A DNA stretch of 64,000 nucleotides from RH-AL1 sp964244495 (GCA_964244495.1 CAXTIU010000008.1:62001-126000); one strand, 5' to 3'. Positions 42,771 through 51,187 are shown, counted from the first letter of the stretch. The notes: generated by a model not told the origin, from the letters alone. Numbers and translations: made by a program.

Positions 42771-43189
42771 TGCGCGACGCGCGCGAGAAACTCGCGGGAC
42801 TGAAGCGGATCGAGGCTGTGCAGGCCCAGATGGTCCGGCTCGGCGAGGCGCGGCTCGCGGCGGCGACGCGGGCGGCCCACGACCTCGCCGCCGACTCGGC
42901 ACGGCTTCGCGACTATCTGTCGGGCGAGGGGGCGGACGGCGTCGCGCCGGCCATCCCGCTCGGCGCTCCGCTCGTCAAGGCCGCCTTGAAGACCAGCCTG
43001 GCGATCGAGCGCCGCCTCGCCGCCGCCGAGGGGGAGAGGCAGGCGCAGGCCCTTCGCCTGGAAGAGCTTCGCGCGCGCGCGCGCGCGGTCGAGCGCATGG
43101 GCGCCGAGGCGGCGGTGGCGGCGCGGCGCGTCGAGGAGGATCGCGCGCTCGCGCAGGCGCTGGAGGCGTGGCTTGCGCGAAGGGCATGA
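42770..43189 (+). CDS. FliJ-like coiled-coil flagellar protein
   Basis: 139 residues, almost wholly charged alpha helix with two heptad-rich stretches (about 1-50 and 70-135) and no hydrophobic segment. Length and helical hairpin character match FliJ, the central stalk of the export ATPase, and the position after fliR fits a flagellar role. Sequence is too low-complexity for certainty. A GC dinucleotide run sits near 43075-43090. Confidence 0.6.
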   Translation: MRDAREKLAGLKRIEAVQAQMVRLGEARLAAATRAAHDLAADSARLRDYLSGEGADGVAPAIPLGAPLVKAALKTSLAIERRLAAAEGERQAQALRLEELRARARAVERMGAEAAVAARRVEEDRALAQALEAWLARRA

Positions 43190-43195
43190 CTGTCG

Positions 43196-43552
43196 CTAGG
43201 GCGGATGGAGTAGCCCTCGGAGCAGGTTTCGGATCAACTGTTCGTCATGTTCGATAGCCGACGATCGGTACTGCTCCGGATCGCGGCTGACCCAGCCTTC
43301 CGCGATCCGCAGGCCGTGGGACGAACCGTCGAGGCGAAGTCCGAAGATGCAGGATCCCGTCCAGCTCCGATGGAAGTACAGCCACCCCTCCTCGAAGAAG
43401 ACGAACCATTTGTCGTCCATGTCCTCGGGGATGTGGCCTCGCCGCAGCCGGTCGCCATCGGCATCCGACAGGATGAGCGGAAGCTCGAAGGTTTCGTAGG
43501 TCGAGGGAAGGGGAAGCGCCTTCTACGAGTCGCGCGTCGCCGGATCGGTCAT
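43196..43552 (-). pseudogene. Conserved-looking hypothetical gene with an in-frame stop at codon 10
   Basis: From ATG 43552 the frame reads M-T-D-P-A-T-R-D-S, then TAG (43525-43523), then stays open for 108 codons. These include E-T-F-E-L-P-L-I-L-S-D-A-D-G, D-K-W-F-V-F-F-E-E-G-W and R-S-W-T-G-S-C-I-F. The conserved flavour begins before the next ATG (43420), so starting there would lose a third of the domain. I recognise no function. It lies antisense between two flagellar genes. Confidence 0.6.
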
Positions 43553-43654
43553 GACGGGCCTCCGTCAGGGTTCGCGGTCGGCCAATCATGCATGGGTCAT
43601 CGATGGGTTCGTGAGCTGCGGCTGCCGGAGGCGCCGCACGGCGACAGCTTCCTT

Positions 43655-43686
43655 AGCCTTGCTCGGCGCAAGCCTGCGGCAAGGCT
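43655..43686. repeat. Inverted repeat upstream of the flgJ-like unit
   Basis: AGCCTTGC (43655-43662) pairs with GCAAGGCT (43679-43686) over a 16-nt loop, about 55 bp before the next flagellar start. It shares the CCTTGC core with the longer inverted repeat at 51079-51142. Confidence 0.45.
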
Positions 43687-43740
43687 CCGCCCCCACACTC
43701 GAAGAGGCCACGGCATCCCGCGTGGCGAGGGAGAGCCCGC

Positions 43741-44241
43741 ATGGCGATCGCGCCGCCATCCGACATCCTGCTCGACGCCGCGCGCGCCGCCGATCCCGTC
43801 AAGGTGCAAGCGGCGACCGCCCGGCTCGCCCAACTCGCCGCCGATCCCGCCGCCGCCAACGAGGGCTTCGCCAAGGCGCTCGCGAGCGCGAAAGCCGCCG
43901 TCGCGGGAGGCGGCGCGCCGGCCGCGAGCTCGACCCTGCTCGCCGCCACGCCGAGCGGCTCGGTCGGCCAGCGCGCGACGGTCGAGGCCAAGGGCAACGG
44001 GCCGAAGACCGACACCTACCAGAAGTTCGAGGCGGTGCTGCTCCAGCAGTTCGTCGAATCCATGCTGCCCAAGGACGAGGAGCTGTTCGGCGACAAGACG
44101 TCCGCCGGCGTCTACCGTTCGATGATGGCCGAGCAGTTCGCCACCCAGCTCGCCAGGAGCGGCGGCATCGGCATCGCCAAGGCGGTCGCCGCCGCCCACC
44201 CGGCACCCGCCCCGCCACCCGCGACCGAGCCCGCCGCCTAG
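43741..44241 (+). CDS. FlgJ-like rod-binding flagellar protein
   Basis: 166 residues. After an Ala-rich N-terminal half, residues about 95-150 are a rod-binding (FlgJ N-domain) module: Y-Q-K-F-E-A-V-L-L-Q-Q-F-V-E-S-M-L-P and Y-R-S-M-M-A-E-Q-F-A. There is no muramidase domain, as usual in alphaproteobacteria, where a separate enzyme opens the wall. It scaffolds rod assembly. It leads a four-gene plus-strand set. Confidence 0.85.
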   Translation: MAIAPPSDILLDAARAADPVKVQAATARLAQLAADPAAANEGFAKALASAKAAVAGGGAPAASSTLLAATPSGSVGQRATVEAKGNGPKTDTYQKFEAVLLQQFVESMLPKDEELFGDKTSAGVYRSMMAEQFATQLARSGGIGIAKAVAAAHPAPAPPPATEPAA

Positions 44242-44271
44242 GACACCCGCGTACCAGCAGGACCGTGAGAC

Positions 44272-44682
44272 ATGCACGCCCACCGCCCCGTCTTCCCCGT
44301 CGACCGAACCTTCGTCCCGCCGGAAACCTACGACGCGTTCTTCGCCGTCGTCGAACGGATCGAAGCCGTCCTCGCCGCCGAGACGGCCGCGCTCGCCGCG
44401 CAACGCCACCATCATCTCGCCGACCTCACCCGGCAGAAGCGGCAGGGCTTCCTCGAGCTCAACCGCATCGCCCGCCAGCTCGCCGCCGCCATCCCGAGCC
44501 AGGAGATCATCGCCCGCCTCGCCGCGTTCTCGACCGTGCTGGAAGCCAACGCGGCGATGCTCCGGACGCACATGCGCGCGGTCAAGGGCGTGACCGACAT
44601 CATCGTCAAGGTCATGCGCGAGGCGGAGTCCGACGGCACCTATTCCCGCGCCCACGGCCGCGCGGACTACGGCCAGGCTTGA
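44272..44682 (+). CDS. FlgN-like flagellar export chaperone
   Basis: 136 residues, all-helical. The central R-Q-K-R-Q-G-F-L-E-L-N-R-I and the long helical repeats around L-A-A-E-T-A-A-L resemble FlgN, the chaperone of FlgK and FlgL. It lies 30 nt after the flgJ-like gene. Homology is weak by eye, and the assignment leans on context. Confidence 0.6.
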   Translation: MHAHRPVFPVDRTFVPPETYDAFFAVVERIEAVLAAETAALAAQRHHHLADLTRQKRQGFLELNRIARQLAAAIPSQEIIARLAAFSTVLEANAAMLRTHMRAVKGVTDIIVKVMREAESDGTYSRAHGRADYGQA

Positions 44683-44704
44683 TCGGAGTTCGGGTGAGAA
44701 CGCC

Positions 44705-45151
44705 ATGAAAGCCTTCCTCGTCGGGATCTGGGTGCTGATCGTCGCCCTGGGGACGAGCTACGCCGTCGCCACGCTCGCCGTACCGGGACGGGCGGGCGAC
44801 GCGTCGGGCAAGGGTCCCGCCCTGCAGGTCGAGAAGACGCGGGTCATCAACGTGCCGGTGATCGCCGGCGGCGCGATCCGCGGCTTCATCGTCGCCCAGT
44901 TCAACTACACCATCGACGGCGCGAAGGCCAAGGCGCTCGGAATCTCGCCGGACGTGTTCGTGGCGGACGAAGCCTTCCGCACGCTCTACACGGACGACCA
45001 CCTCGACTTCCTCCACCTGGAGAAATACGACATCGACGGCTTCACCAGGCACCTGGTCACCGCCACCAACCATCGGCTCGGCGTCGACCTCGTGCACGAT
45101 GTCCTGGTGCAGGACTTCACCTTCATCTCCAAGGAGGAGAACGAGCGATGA
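44705..45151 (+). CDS. Conserved flagellar-region protein with N-terminal membrane anchor
   Basis: 148 residues. One N-terminal helix (A-F-L-V-G-I-W-V-L-I-V-A-L-G-T) is followed by a periplasmic domain with V-Q-F-like strands (I-R-G-F-I-V-A-Q-F-N-Y) and D-E-A-F-R-T-L-Y. The single-anchor layout is that of FliL-like proteins, but I do not recognise a family. The 4-nt overlap with the next gene (ATGA) implies coupling. Confidence 0.7.
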   Translation: MKAFLVGIWVLIVALGTSYAVATLAVPGRAGDASGKGPALQVEKTRVINVPVIAGGAIRGFIVAQFNYTIDGAKAKALGISPDVFVADEAFRTLYTDDHLDFLHLEKYDIDGFTRHLVTATNHRLGVDLVHDVLVQDFTFISKEENER

Positions 45152-45630
45152 CGCGCCGCCCCGCCGAAGACGCCTTCATGATGCAGGGAAGCGGGCGGGA
45201 CGGCGTGGCGGTCGGCCGCCTGACCGCGATCGGCCTCACCCTCGCCGGCATCGGCTGGGCGCTGCTGCTGGGGGAGGCCGCCGTCGCCGACATCCTGCCG
45301 GCCGGTGCGGGTCACGCGTTGATGGCCCGCGAGCCGACATTCCACGCGGACCTCCGCGAGATCGCCAAGTGCATCATCGCCAGCGGCTTCGCCCTCGCCA
45401 TCGTCGGCGCCCTGCAGACCGGTTTCGGCGCCCTCAACCGCTTCTTCGAGGCGGTGCTGCTGCGCTCCGCGCAGCGCCAGAGCGCGCCGGTGGTCATGCG
45501 CGAGGAGCCGGCCGCGGCGCCCGCGCCCGAGCGCCCCTATCGCAAGATGCCGGACGGGTCGGTCGAGGTCGACACGATCCTGGGGACACGCCGCTTCAAC
45601 AGCGTGGCGGAGGCGCGTGCCTTCATCTGA
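45148..45630 (+). CDS. Hypothetical membrane protein of the flagellar region
   Basis: 160 residues with two hydrophobic helices (about 25-50 and 70-95) and a C-terminal soluble tail ending D-T-I-L-G-T-R-R-F-N-S-V-A-E-A-R-A-F-I. That tail has a repeating-strand look. It is coupled to the upstream gene, so the two probably work as a pair. No function assigned. Confidence 0.65.
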   Translation: MTRRPAEDAFMMQGSGRDGVAVGRLTAIGLTLAGIGWALLLGEAAVADILPAGAGHALMAREPTFHADLREIAKCIIASGFALAIVGALQTGFGALNRFFEAVLLRSAQRQSAPVVMREEPAAAPAPERPYRKMPDGSVEVDTILGTRRFNSVAEARAFI

Positions 45631-45698
45631 GGTCTTCGCCGCCTGCCGGTCACGGCCGTTCCGCTCCCTCGGAGCGCCGCGCCCGCCGGAACCCGGCC

Positions 45699-46127
45699 CT
45701 ACTTGCCGGCCGCCAGCCGCACCCCGGCGTCGTGTCCGGCCTGCCAGACCAGGGTCGCCCGGTAGCATGTCCCGGTCGCGGGATCCTTCAGCAGGAAGAT
45801 CCCCGGCAACGGCAGATCCTTGTCGAGCCGCAGCCGCGCGCCGTGCCGCGACTTGTCCCGGATGCGGCAATCCATCAGCACGCGCCCGCGCTCCTCGGCG
45901 AGGACAGCGTCGCGCAGGCGCGTCCGCATCCGTCCGTCCGCCCGGCGCTCGCCCTCGCCTGCCGGCGGTTCCGCGGGCGGCTTGGCGGTCACCTTCCTAG
46001 TCGCCTTGGCGGGTGCCCCGGCAGGGGCGCCGATGACGACGACGCTGTAGGTGAAGTCCTCGTCCGGACGCGCTCCGGGCTTGACCCGCCGCGCGGTCAC
46101 GCTTCGCGCGGCGTCCGCCTCGCTCAT
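45699..46127 (-). CDS. PilZ-domain protein
   Basis: 142 residues. A basic, Pro/Ala-rich N-terminus precedes a PilZ core (about 65-140) with R-x-R-x-R around R-M-R-T-R-L-R and D-K-S-R-H-G-A, the c-di-GMP binding signature. PilZ proteins commonly slow the flagellar motor, and this one lies in the minus-strand motor operon. ATG 46127 overlaps the stop of the upstream gene by 4 nt; the frame extends to 46445 without need. Confidence 0.8.
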   Translation of the reverse strand: MSEADAARSVTARRVKPGARPDEDFTYSVVVIGAPAGAPAKATRKVTAKPPAEPPAGEGERRADGRMRTRLRDAVLAEERGRVLMDCRIRDKSRHGARLRLDKDLPLPGIFLLKDPATGTCYRATLVWQAGHDAGVRLAAGK

Positions 46128-46573
46128 CGCGGCAGGTCGCCGCGCCGCATCGCCGGGGCCAGCCGCGCGCCGGCCAGAGCCTTCGCGAGTTCGGCGGTCG
46201 CGGTCGCCTCGTCCTCGCGCGGTGTGTCGAACCACAGGGCGTTGAGGTCGATGATGCTGTCGTGGGCGCCGAGCACCAGCGTGAAGAAGGCGGTGACCGC
46301 GTCGCCCTGGAACTCCATGTCGAGGCTGATCGTCGGCGGGAAGGCCCAGCCGACGTCCACGGTGGCGGAACAGCCGAAGGTCAAAGCGCCTTCCCGGAAG
46401 AACAGCTCCGTCGACGATTCCACCAGATCGGCGATCGTCGCCCAATGGCGGCCGTGGACGTAGGCGATCATGTCGCCGGGCTCGATCAGGCGGATCTCGT
46501 CGACCACGTCGGCGAGGGCGTCGGCCAGGAGCCTCGCCCGCGCCAAGGCCGGCTCGGCGGATGTCTTGTTCAT
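46124..46573 (-). CDS. Hypothetical protein of the flagellar motor operon
   Basis: 149 residues, predicted soluble, with a mixed alpha/beta look (D-M-I-A-Y-V-H-G-R-H-W, G-W-A-F-P-P-T-I-S-L-D-M-E-F). It overlaps flhB by 4 nt and the PilZ gene by 4 nt, so all three are coupled. The context suggests a motor-associated role, possibly linked to the PilZ protein. Confidence 0.65.
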   Translation of the reverse strand: MNKTSAEPALARARLLADALADVVDEIRLIEPGDMIAYVHGRHWATIADLVESSTELFFREGALTFGCSATVDVGWAFPPTISLDMEFQGDAVTAFFTLVLGAHDSIIDLNALWFDTPREDEATATAELAKALAGARLAPAMRRGDLPR

Positions 46574-47670
46574 GTCAGACCCTTACGAAGGTAGGATCGC
46601 GCTTGGGGTTTCTTGCGCGACTGCAGGAAATGGATGAGTTCGGCAACGGCTTTGTAGAATTCGGCTGGGATCAGCTGCGACACTTGCACATGGTCGTACA
46701 TGGACCTTGCGAGAGCCTTGTCCTCGATGACGGGAATGTCGTGACCTTCCGCGATCTCGCGGATCTTCAGCGCGATCAGGTCCTGGCCCTTGGCGAGGAC
46801 GATCGGCGCGCCGCCCTCCTCGCGCACGTAGCGGATCGCGATCGCGTAATGCGTCGGGTTGGCGATGACGAGGGTCGCGCGCGGCACGTTGCCCATCATG
46901 CGCCGCCGCGAGCGGTCGAGCGCCAAGGATCGTCGCTTGGCCTTGAAGTAGGGATCGCCCTCCGCCTGCTTCAGCTCGTCCTTCACCTCCTGCTTCGTCA
47001 TGCGCAGGTCGCGGCGCCACTTGTGCCGGGACCACAGGAGGTCGGCGGCCGACAGCAGGGCGAAGGCGACGAGCGCGCCGGCCAGCAACCGGCCGCCGAG
47101 CGCCAGCATCAGGGTGCCGAGGGTCGAGGGATCGACGTAAAGGGTCTCGATCAGCCTTTCGCTCTCACCGCGCAGGACGATGCCGGCGACGACGCTGACG
47201 ATCGCGAGTTTGCCGAGGCTCTTGCCGAACTCGACCTGGCCGTCGCGACCGGCGATCCGTTTCAGGCCGGCCGCCGGGGAGAGTTTCGACCATTTCGGCC
47301 GTATCCGCTCACCCACCAGCCGGGGCATGCCTTGCGTGAGGCTGGCACCCAGCCCGGCCAGCATCAGCATGAGCAGGATCGGCAACAGGAAGGTGCCGGC
47401 CGCCCGCCCCACCCTCGAGAAGACGAAGACGGTGTCGGCGGTCGTGGCGAACGGCGAGCGCACGGGGCTGCCGAACAGCTCCGCGAGCGTGTCGGCGAGC
47501 GCCCCGACGCGATCGGCCACCACGAGGGAGGCGATCAGGAGCATCGCGGCCATGGAGCAGAAGACCGCCGCCTCCCGCGAGAGCGGGGTGTTGCCCTGCT
47601 CGAGCGCGTCGCGGATCTTCTTCTCCGAGCCGTCCTCGGTCTTCTCGCCGCCTCCGCTCGACTCTGGCAT
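46570..47670 (-). CDS. flhB: Flagellar export switch protein FlhB
   Basis: 366 residues: four N-terminal transmembrane helices, then a cytoplasmic domain with the autocleavage motif N-P-T-H (Asn271-His274). Cleavage between Asn and Pro switches export from hook to filament substrates. E-K-K-I-R-D-A-L-E-Q-G-N-T-P at the N-terminus is also typical. It follows fliG in the operon after an 85-bp gap. Confidence 0.96.
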   Translation of the reverse strand: MPESSGGGEKTEDGSEKKIRDALEQGNTPLSREAAVFCSMAAMLLIASLVVADRVGALADTLAELFGSPVRSPFATTADTVFVFSRVGRAAGTFLLPILLMLMLAGLGASLTQGMPRLVGERIRPKWSKLSPAAGLKRIAGRDGQVEFGKSLGKLAIVSVVAGIVLRGESERLIETLYVDPSTLGTLMLALGGRLLAGALVAFALLSAADLLWSRHKWRRDLRMTKQEVKDELKQAEGDPYFKAKRRSLALDRSRRRMMGNVPRATLVIANPTHYAIAIRYVREEGGAPIVLAKGQDLIALKIREIAEGHDIPVIEDKALARSMYDHVQVSQLIPAEFYKAVAELIHFLQSRKKPQARSYLRKGLT

Positions 47671-47755
47671 CGCCTAGCTTCCGTTCTGGGACGGCGGCCC
47701 CCGGCGAGCGGCCCTCGGGACCGGCGCCTGGAGGTGCGCGTGTCGGGCCGATGCT

Positions 47756-48757
47756 CTAGGGATCGGAGCGCAGCTCGACATCGCCGCGCTCCGCCATGGC
47801 GAGCAGCGTGTCGACGATCGCGCGGCGGGCGGCCGCGACCTCCTTGGCCGGCAGGTCGCCGGCGCCGGCCAGCTCGTTCTCGACGAGGCGGCGCGCGCGG
47901 GCGGTCAGCGACGACAGCACGTTGGCGCGGAACTCCGCGTTGGCGCTCGACAGGGCGACAACGATGCGGTCGCTCGGCACCTTCTCGAACAGCGCCTGGC
48001 GGCTCTTCGGCGGCAAGGTCACGAGGTCGTCGAAGGAGAACAGCTTGGCGCGCAGCGCCTCCGCGTCCTCCGGCCGCTCGGCCTGCAGCGCCTTCAACAC
48101 GTCCTCGACGTGCTCGGGCGCCATCTTGTTGATGATGTTGGCGATCTTCGCCGTGGCTGCGCCGGCGGGGACCGGCGGCTCGAGGATCAGGTCCTGGTGG
48201 ATCTGCGCCTCGATCACGCGGAGCGCCGCGTCGGCGACCGTGCCCAGCGTCAGCAGGCGGCGCGTCGCCTCGTTGCGGTTCTCTCGGGGGAGCACCTCCA
48301 TGATCCCGGCGGCGGCACCGGGCGGCAGCTTCGACAGGGCGAGCGCCAGCACCTGCGGATGTTGGCGGCCGAGGTACGCGCCGAGCGCGGGAGCCGGCAG
48401 CGCCGCGATCTTCTCCCACATGCTGCTGTTCGAGCTGCCGAGCACGTCCGACATGATGTCGGCGACCTGCTCGGGCGGCAGCACGCCGGTCAGCAGGTCC
48501 TGGGCCCCGTCGACGGTGCCGCGCAGCTCCAGGCCGTTGGAGAACTCGCCGGCGAACTCCTCGACGAGGTCTTCCAGGACGTCGATGGGCACCGAGCCGA
48601 GCTGCGCGGCGGACCGGGTGATGAGCTTGAGTTCGGCCGGATCGAAGTGGCCGAGCAGGCGGCTGGCGAGGGGCTTGCCCATGACGAGGAGCAGGGCAGC
48701 CACCTTCTCCGCGCTCTTCAGCGGTCGATGGGTCTCGTAGGTCGCGTCGAGGGTCAT
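47756..48757 (-). CDS. fliG: Flagellar motor switch protein FliG
   Basis: 333 residues with the three-domain FliG layout. The N-terminal K-V-A-A-L-L-L-V-M-G, the middle H-P-Q motif (R-Q-H-P-Q, where E-H-P-Q is common) and the C-terminal F-D-D-L-V-T-L-P-P-K-S-R-Q-A-L torque domain are clear. It couples the MotA stator to the rotor. The Glu-to-Gln change before His-Pro-Gln is a small variation. Confidence 0.93.
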   Translation of the reverse strand: MTLDATYETHRPLKSAEKVAALLLVMGKPLASRLLGHFDPAELKLITRSAAQLGSVPIDVLEDLVEEFAGEFSNGLELRGTVDGAQDLLTGVLPPEQVADIMSDVLGSSNSSMWEKIAALPAPALGAYLGRQHPQVLALALSKLPPGAAAGIMEVLPRENRNEATRRLLTLGTVADAALRVIEAQIHQDLILEPPVPAGAATAKIANIINKMAPEHVEDVLKALQAERPEDAEALRAKLFSFDDLVTLPPKSRQALFEKVPSDRIVVALSSANAEFRANVLSSLTARARRLVENELAGAGDLPAKEVAAARRAIVDTLLAMAERGDVELRSDP

Positions 48758-48824
48758 GGCAAGATCATGGGATGGCTGCGATCAAGGGGCCGTTGGTCAG
48801 GACGCGCGGGAAGACCGGACGGGG

Positions 48825-49115
48825 TCAGAGCGGGTCCGGCTTGCCGATGATTTCCGTCAGCTTCACCCCGATCTTCGAGGGGTCGTCGTCGAGCGCCACC
48901 AGCTCGCCGCGCGCGATGATCCGTCCGTTGACGACCACGTCGACGGGATCGGCGATGTCGTGGTCGAGCGCGACCACGGCGCCGCGGCCGAGCTTCATGA
49001 GGTCGGCGATCGGCATGGAGGCCGAGCCGAGGAAGACCTGCACGGCCACGGGGATGCGCATGATGGCGTCGAGGTGGGACGGGACGCTCGCGTCGACGGC
49101 GGGGGACTGGGACAT
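48825..49115 (-). CDS. fliN: Flagellar motor switch protein FliN
   Basis: 96 residues, a single SpoA/C-ring domain. V-A-V-Q-V-F-L-G-S-A and the loop L-G-R-G-A-V-V-A-L-D-H-D, with V-N-G-R-I-I-A-R-G-E-L-V, are hallmark. It forms the lower C-ring with FliM, whose gene ends 3 bp upstream. The N-terminal extension of enteric FliN is missing, as in many alphaproteobacteria. Confidence 0.94.
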   Translation of the reverse strand: MSQSPAVDASVPSHLDAIMRIPVAVQVFLGSASMPIADLMKLGRGAVVALDHDIADPVDVVVNGRIIARGELVALDDDPSKIGVKLTEIIGKPDPL

Positions 49116-49118
49116 GGG

Positions 49119-50150
49119 TCAAGCCTCGGAGGGGTGTTGAAGCGGGGCGCGGGCGAGCGGGGTGGTCCCGGCCGTCGGCGATCGTCCGTCGGGCCGCGGC
49201 GCCTTGATGTCGGCTCGCTGCGGCGCCCCGTCGGCCTGCGGCGCTTTGGAGACGATCTCGTCGACGCGCAGCGAGTAGCGGCCTTCCGCCTGGCCGATCT
49301 CGCCCCGGTACAGCGTGCGCCCGTCGCCGACGAGAGCGGCGCGGGTACGGGCATCCGCCGGCATGGCGAGGATCTCCCCGATCTTCAGCTCCGACAGCGC
49401 GCGCAGCGTGAGCGGCTTGGCGTCGAGGTAGGCGGCGAGTTCCACCGGCGCTCGCCCGATCTCCCTGCGGAGGAGGTCCGACCAGACGGGATCGGAGGTG
49501 GCGGGGGATGGGCCGGCCTCCCCGACCGCGTCGCGGAAGCGCTCGACCGCTTCGGACGGCAGCGCGATGCGCAAGGTGCCGTGCAGGGCGAACACGCCGA
49601 TCCTCAGGTCGACGATCCCGATGTCGGACGGACGCGGCCCGAAGACGTCGGCGGCAAGTCCCGCCTCGACACGCGCGGCCTTGAGCGTGCCGAAGCCGAA
49701 CGAGGCCCATTCCGCCTGGATCGCGCTCGCCAGGAGGCTGAACAGGATCTGGGCGAACTGCCGGTCGATCGCCGTCGCTGGACGCCCGGCGCTCGGCGGC
49801 TCGTTGCCGCCGCCCCCGCACAGCAGCTCGACGAGCGCGTGGATCAAGGTCGCGTCGAGCGTCGCCACCACGGGGTGATCCAACGCCGGGCCTTCGAGCA
49901 GCGCGGCCGCGCCTTCGGGACGGTGCGAGGCGATGAATGCGGCCGCCGTCTCGCTCGCGAAGCCCGCCGCCGCGCCCTCGACGACCGTGCTGGCGCCGGC
50001 CATCGCCTGCAGGCTCTTGAGGAGCCGGGCGAGGACGCGCTCGACGGCGTCCCGGAGGGTCGGGGCGCCGTCGAGCGACGCGGCGCGGCCCGAAACGCCC
50101 TGGCGCGCCGAGCCCTGCTTGCCCCGCGCGGCGGTGGTGAAGGGGAACAT
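49119..50150 (-). CDS. fliM: Flagellar motor switch protein FliM (divergent)
   Basis: 343 residues. The middle CheC-like domain and C-terminal SpoA domain (P-L-T-L-R-A-L-S-E-L-K-I-G-E-I-L) are recognisable. The N-terminus (M-F-P-F-T-T-A-A-R-G) lacks the usual E-I-D-A-L-L-type helix that binds CheY-P. ATG 50150 starts 1 bp after the motA stop, whereas the longer frame to 50216 overlaps motA. Either CheY-P binds elsewhere or another regulator acts here. Confidence 0.88.
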   Translation of the reverse strand: MFPFTTAARGKQGSARQGVSGRAASLDGAPTLRDAVERVLARLLKSLQAMAGASTVVEGAAAGFASETAAAFIASHRPEGAAALLEGPALDHPVVATLDATLIHALVELLCGGGGNEPPSAGRPATAIDRQFAQILFSLLASAIQAEWASFGFGTLKAARVEAGLAADVFGPRPSDIGIVDLRIGVFALHGTLRIALPSEAVERFRDAVGEAGPSPATSDPVWSDLLRREIGRAPVELAAYLDAKPLTLRALSELKIGEILAMPADARTRAALVGDGRTLYRGEIGQAEGRYSLRVDEIVSKAPQADGAPQRADIKAPRPDGRSPTAGTTPLARAPLQHPSEA

Positions 50151-50151
50151 G

Positions 50152-51039
50152 TCAGGCCGCCTGCTTCGCCGCTTCCGCCCCGCCCTTGCCGCCGCCCGAC
50201 GTCTCGTTCTCGACATCGTCGATGGAGGGCCGGTCGTAGGCGGAGATCGTCTTGCGGCCGTGCTCCAGGGCGATGAGCGGCATCGCGCCGTTCATGAACG
50301 CGAGCAGCGACTGCTTGATGATGACGTAGAGGCGGTTGCGCTTCTCGCGCGTCACCTTGATCTTGTGGGCGAGCGGGCCGGCGATGCCGTAGGACATGAA
50401 GATGCCGGCGAAGGTGCCGACCAGCGCCGCGCCGATCAGCTCGCCGAGCAGCTCCGGCGACTGGTCGAGCGCGCCCATCGCCTTGATGATGCCGAGCACG
50501 GCGGCGACGATGCCGAGCGCCGGCAGCCCGTCGGACACGGAGGTGAGCGCCTGGTAGGCCTTCAGCTTGTCGCGCTTGATGGTCTCGATCTCCTCGTCCA
50601 TCAGGCCCTCGATCTCGTGGGTGCGGGCGTTGCCGACGAGGATCAGGCGGACGTAGTCGCAGATGAAGACGGTCATGTCCTTGTCGGCCAGCACGGTCGG
50701 GAACCGCTTGAACAACTCCGACTCCTTGGGATTGTCGATCTGCTCCTCCAGCTCGTTGCGGGCGTTGCCGCGCAGCTCGCGCATCAGAACGTAGAGGAGG
50801 CCCAGCACGTCGAGGTAGTCGCGCTTCTTCGGGGAGGCGCCCTTGATCGCCTCCAGGATGCCGCGGCCGGTGTCCTTGATGGTGGCGAGCGGGTTGGCGA
50901 CGATGAAGGTCCCGAGCGCCGAGCCGCCGATGATGATCAGCTCGTAGGGCTGCCAGATGACCGAGATGTGCCCGCCCGAGGCGGCGAACCCGCCGAGCAT
51001 GCAGCCCAGGGCGACGGCCAGTCCGATGATGAAGCTCAA
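50152..51039 (-). CDS. motA: Flagellar stator protein MotA
   Basis: 295 residues from TTG 51039, preceded by GGGAG at 7 nt. The mature start I-I-G-L-A-V-A-L-G-C is the MotA N-terminus, and starting at ATG 51108 would add an unlikely leader. Four TM helices, the cytoplasmic loop with E-L-E-E-Q-I-D and the conserved P-A-L-G-I-V-A-A-V-L-G-I-I segment are present. MotB is not in the window. It heads the minus-strand motA-fliM-fliN-fliG-flhB series. Confidence 0.95.
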   Translation of the reverse strand: MSFIIGLAVALGCMLGGFAASGGHISVIWQPYELIIIGGSALGTFIVANPLATIKDTGRGILEAIKGASPKKRDYLDVLGLLYVLMRELRGNARNELEEQIDNPKESELFKRFPTVLADKDMTVFICDYVRLILVGNARTHEIEGLMDEEIETIKRDKLKAYQALTSVSDGLPALGIVAAVLGIIKAMGALDQSPELLGELIGAALVGTFAGIFMSYGIAGPLAHKIKVTREKRNRLYVIIKQSLLAFMNGAMPLIALEHGRKTISAYDRPSIDDVENETSGGGKGGAEAAKQAA

Positions 51040-51078
51040 CGCGTCTCTCCCTGAACGAGGGGCATTGAGACAGGTGAT

Positions 51079-51142
51079 CCTTGCCCGAGGCTGGCGGACG
51101 GCCGGCACGGGGCCAAGCGCGGACGGCCAGCCTCGGGCAAGG
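51079..51142. repeat. Perfect 17-bp inverted repeat in the motA / DUF1217 divergent region
   Basis: CCTTGCCCGAGGCTGGC (51079-51095) is the exact complement of 51126-51142 with a 30-nt loop. A shorter GGCTGG/CCAGCC pair extends it downstream. It lies between two divergent flagellar units, in the place where both promoters should be. Possible regulator site or transcript-end structure. Confidence 0.65.
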
Positions 51143-51187
51143 CTGGTGGGGCAAGCTCGCGCCAGCCTGCCGAGGGACCGAAAGCCC

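Noticed and set aside
39648..42902. 1084-codon minus-strand frame
   Set aside because: Antisense of flhA and fliR; no domain and strongly biased composition.
50152..51108. motA starting at the ATG at 51108
   Set aside because: It would add a 23-residue non-homologous leader. TTG 51039 has GGGAG at 7 nt and fits the MotA start.
51126..51180. Sigma-54 promoter (TGGCGCG-AGCTTGC on the minus strand)
   Set aside because: The GG-to-GC spacing is one base short of the -24/-12 requirement.
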